NCBI RefSeq assembly: GCF_010093815.1
Contig: NW_022985552.1
Location: forward strand, 372,001 to 436,000
Length of the DNA: 64,000 nucleotides
Source of the DNA: Pseudovirgaria hyperparasitica
Lineage: Eukaryota; Ascomycota; Dothideomycetes; Acrospermales; Acrospermaceae
Direction: 5' to 3'
Shown: positions 60,501 to 64,000 of the stretch, piece by piece
Layout of the letters: each line of letters starts with the position of its first letter
How positions within the stretch are numbered: position 1 is the stretch's first letter
Made by a program: the position numbers and the translations under genes
The notes under the pieces: model-generated
The model's database searches: none
The model's input: the letters and a program-made list of their open reading frames with translations, nothing else
What the model was told of the DNA's origin: nothing

Positions 60501-63500
60501 CCGTTAGGGGTAAGCGGTAAGGCTATCATTAATAAGATATATAATAAGCTTTATATATAAGATCGCATAGAATACCCAATATAGATAATACTATTTAGTT
60601 TCCTAATATTTATTATATACTCTATAGTAAAGTTACTTACCTAGATATCGCGCGAGGACGCTAGTCGGGTAGTTAGAGATATAAGAGACCTAAATAAAAT
60701 TAGTATTAAGGACTTCTATCTATTACTACTCTAGGGCGATATTATCTAACGTGCGGCTAGAAAGAAGTTTATATCTATTATTAATATAGCTAGCTTCTTC
60801 TACTAGTGGCCGGTTACTAAGAAAGACCGTTATAAACTAACGTTTATATTATACTAGGGCTAGGAGTAGTTAAACGTTATTCTAATAGGTTTCTATAACT
60901 CTCTACTATATATATAGAGGTAGATTAATAAGATCTTACATGACGCTAGATACGAGGTGTTTACTATGGCGTATATTAATAATATTCCCGTATTTAGTAA
61001 GGAACTTAACGAGTATCTTAACTACCTTTAGTAGGTATTTACTATACTATAAGTAAGAAACCTAACGCTTAAAGGTAAAAAGTATTACTTAGAATATCTA
61101 TCTATTACTCTACTTAGTTAGAAGGTCGACGCTTATAGACTCTCTACTATAGCTAAGAAATTAGTAGCTATATATAATCTCTAGTATTCTAAAACGCTCG
61201 ATAAGCTCGAATACTACCTTAGACTAACTAGATAGTTATAGTAATACGTGCCATATTATACTTAGCTCGCCTAGAATCTATAGGCTAAGAAAACGCGTCT
61301 TCTTAAAGAAGTATCTTTAGCGGGATATATATATATAGCGTACTATAAATAAATAAAGATTACTTAAATAGACTAGCTATTAGTATTATAGAAGGGTATT
61401 TAGACCGCCTTCGTAGATAAGACTAAGCTTATCTACTATAATCTAAAACGATAGCTCTATATAGATATTAACGTATTAAAGTACGGCTTTAGAGTCTTCG
61501 CTTACTATATTAAAGAGAAAGTAGATAATATTATAAAGATTAGATAATTAGATATTAAGCCTATTCTATATCTTAGTAAAGAACTCTCTATAGCCGAGTT
61601 ACGGTACTAGCTAATAGAGCTAGAAGTAGTAGCGGTTATATAGACTATACGCTAAATATACTATATAGTTAATGGTTTAGACTAACTAATAATTATTATT
61701 ACCGACTACGTAGCCACGCTAAGTATTATTTAATAGATAGTACTTATAAGCTTATTAGTCGATAAGCTAAATCTCCGACTAGTACGAGTCTTATAGTATC
61801 TATTATAGTTTAATCTAGAGCTTAAATATAGACTAGGTAAAGAGCACGTAGTACCTAACGCTCTTTCTCGGCTCTATTAGATCTATAATAGAGTCTAGCT
61901 AAGAGACTTAGATATTCTTAAGGAGCTCTCGACGTTTAACATTATAATAGTTAAAATTAACCTAAAATTTATAAGGTAGCTAGCTAACGTATATAATAAT
62001 AATAAGTACTAGATAAGTATAAAAGCTATAGTACTAGACTAGGATAACGATATTACCCGACTAATTCCTTTTTAATTTACTAATAGTATAATTTATTATA
62101 TTAATTAGCTTAATAGATAATATTAGATCTATATACTAAAATTACTTAATAGGGATATCTTCGCTTAATTCCATAATAAAAGCACTTATATAGGATTTTT
62201 CTAAGTATACGATTAAATTCGCGCGGGCTACTTTATTTATTAGCTTATAAAGTGTCTAAAGTACTATATTTAGTACTATCCTACCTATAAAACTTACTAG
62301 ATATAAAGATATACGCCGTATAGTAAATTAAAGCTAGTCTAGTTACTACTAATACTATTTTATATAGTTATAATAGACTTTATTATTAGACTACTAATAT
62401 AGAATAGGCTTAACGCGCTACTTACTATAATAGATAAGTTTACTAAGCGAATCTACCTCGTCCTAGGCCGGAATAACTAGACTACTACGTAATAGATAAC
62501 TATATTTAGGAGGAGTATACTACTAGAATAGAGAGTTCTAGCTATAATTATTTATAATAGGGACCGAAAATTCCTATTATTATTTTAGAAAGGAATTTTC
62601 GAGGGTATTAGTACTAAAATCCTAGTATTAACCGCTTATTATAAATAGAGTAATAGTTAAAGCGAATATACGAACTAAACGGTAGAGATTACCCTATATT
62701 TTCTTATTTTAATATTACTAGCTATAGGCTAGATAATCTATATTCTATTAGTCTAGCGGCTTATAAATAATTTAATAAACGCCTTAATATAAAAATCTCT
62801 AAATAAGATAGTATACGGCTTCTAACTATCTAAAGGTACTCTATTTAAGAAGACTAGTTTAATAGAAGTAAATAATTACGCCTGAAAGCGTAATATAAAC
62901 CGGAAAGAGATATTAGATATACTAGTATTCGCCTAGACGCGCATGAAGAAGCGTTTTAATAGGTGCTATATATCTCTACTAGACCTCGCTCCTAGCGACT
63001 AGATCTATATTTAACTATATAAAGGGTATAAGATTCTAGACGCTTATTATAAGCTTAGCTAATAATAAGTCGGACTAGTACTAATTAAATATATAGTAGG
63101 CCGTTAGATGTACGAACTAGAGCTACTAGAGATATAGAAAATATATCTAGTAATATCTATTAAATAGTTAGAACTATTTCTAAAGGATCTTAACCGCTTT
63201 AACCGTAGAGAAGATATATATCTACTTACTATTATAAATAAGTAGATAGTAATAGCTATCTATAATTAGTACTATATTTAAATCGGGCGTAATTATAAAC
63301 TAACCGTTAAATACTAGGTAATAGTATATAGCAATAGTCTAGAATTCGGTTAGTAGATATAGTAAAGTATACTCCTATTAGACTTAGTCGAAGAATACGA
63401 CCTTAGATAAGTCTATAGAAATAGTCTACTAGGAGCCTAGCTAGGTCGATAACTACTTAAAGTCGTAATATCTATCCGCCCCTAGCTATTATAGATAGAG

Positions 63501-64000
63501 AGCCGTTAATATCTATTATAATAAGTAGCGTTATAATATATATATTTACTAAGTATTCTATAGATATATAACTATTAAGTACTTCCTTATATTATTCGCT
63601 TAAAGATTAGTACCGGACCTAGATCTATTAACTAAAGACGACTACCACGGTTAAGCTAACCGTATAGCCTACTATTTATAGTTACTAATCTATAAATATT
63701 CTATAATATCGACTAATTACTATATATAACTAGCTTTATCCTTACTAGACCTAGTATATTAATTTAGTAGGCTTATAATAGTTATACTTAATCTAAACTA
63801 ACTAATATCCTTCTACGCCTACGTCTAAAGGTAGGCGAAAAGTACTACTAGTAGCCTATAGAAAAGATTTAGGCGCGAGTAAATATTAAACTAGCTAACT
63901 AACTATTCTATATAGCTCTATATAATGTAATAGCGAACTAGGTAGATTCTAAGAGTTTTTCTAGCTTGTTAAAAGCTTTTCTACTAATTCTTCTAGAATA
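60501..64000 (+). mobile_element. Element E, part 3: RT, RNase H, integrase (broken; runs off window)
   Basis: E resumes after F. Gypsy reverse transcriptase is recognisable at about 60640-61060 (VRDIRDLNKISIKDFYLLLL, FFYQWPVTKKDRYKL, MAYINNIPVFSKEL), followed by RNase H at about 61300-61900, integrase at about 62350-63100 and a possible chromodomain at about 63200-63400. RIP-saturated fossil. The 3' LTR is not in the window. Confidence 0.75.

Noticed and set aside
8181-64000. tRNA or rRNA genes in the AT-rich block
   Set aside because: No cloverleaf with A and B boxes or rRNA core was recognised. RIP would also have destroyed repeated rRNA.

Overview
The window reads as the genome of a filamentous ascomycete (Pezizomycotina, plausibly a Dothideomycete). 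The evidence is genes with 49-55 bp introns (GT..AG with CTAAC/CTNAC-like branch sites), a HET-domain gene, fungal gypsy/chromovirus and Tad-like elements, and above all saturating repeat-induced point mutation (RIP). About 87% of the window is an AT-rich block in which CA and TG dinucleotides are almost gone and TA dominates. The species cannot be named from sequence alone.

Bases 1-8,100 are normal host DNA. They hold the 3' end of a UFD4/TRIP12-class HECT ubiquitin ligase (+), the 3' exons of a two-transmembrane fungal hypothetical protein (-), a broken HET-domain gene (-), and a complete type II membrane glycosyltransferase, GT31-like with a PAN-like cysteine-rich tail (-). These genes show no shared pathway. 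HET remnants beside a repeat block are typical of fungal accessory or subtelomeric margins.

Bases 8,100-64,000 are a nested graveyard of retroelements with two assembly gaps (17,281-17,520 and 37,780-37,849). Family A is a gypsy chromovirus with 228 bp LTRs, present three times: A0 (8,811-16,934), A1 (17,521-24,819) and A2 (43,896-51,827). A0 carries a spared 202 bp solo LTR, a full-length reverse-oriented Tad-like LINE (LINE A, 15 bp target duplication) and the start of another LTR element. A1 abuts a second LINE (LINE B), which is split by D, a large 11.4 kb gypsy element with 372 bp LTRs. A2 carries a 0.6 kb TRIM-like miniature LTR element and sits in E, an old gypsy element. E is also interrupted by F, a chromovirus with 240 bp LTRs, and runs off the right edge. 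All the LTR elements are broken fossils.

Four things are most worth a second look. First, a near-perfect 31-39 bp palindrome recurs seven times at coding boundaries, in both the LINE and the unrelated element D. Second, D has an extra 3' coding-like region with 2-oxoglutarate/Fe(II) oxygenase-like motifs and its own promoter-like leader. Third, antisense coding-like regions lie between pol and the 3' LTR in two different chromovirus families. Fourth, copies of one family differ by graded CG-to-TA change on top of normal CA-to-TA RIP.
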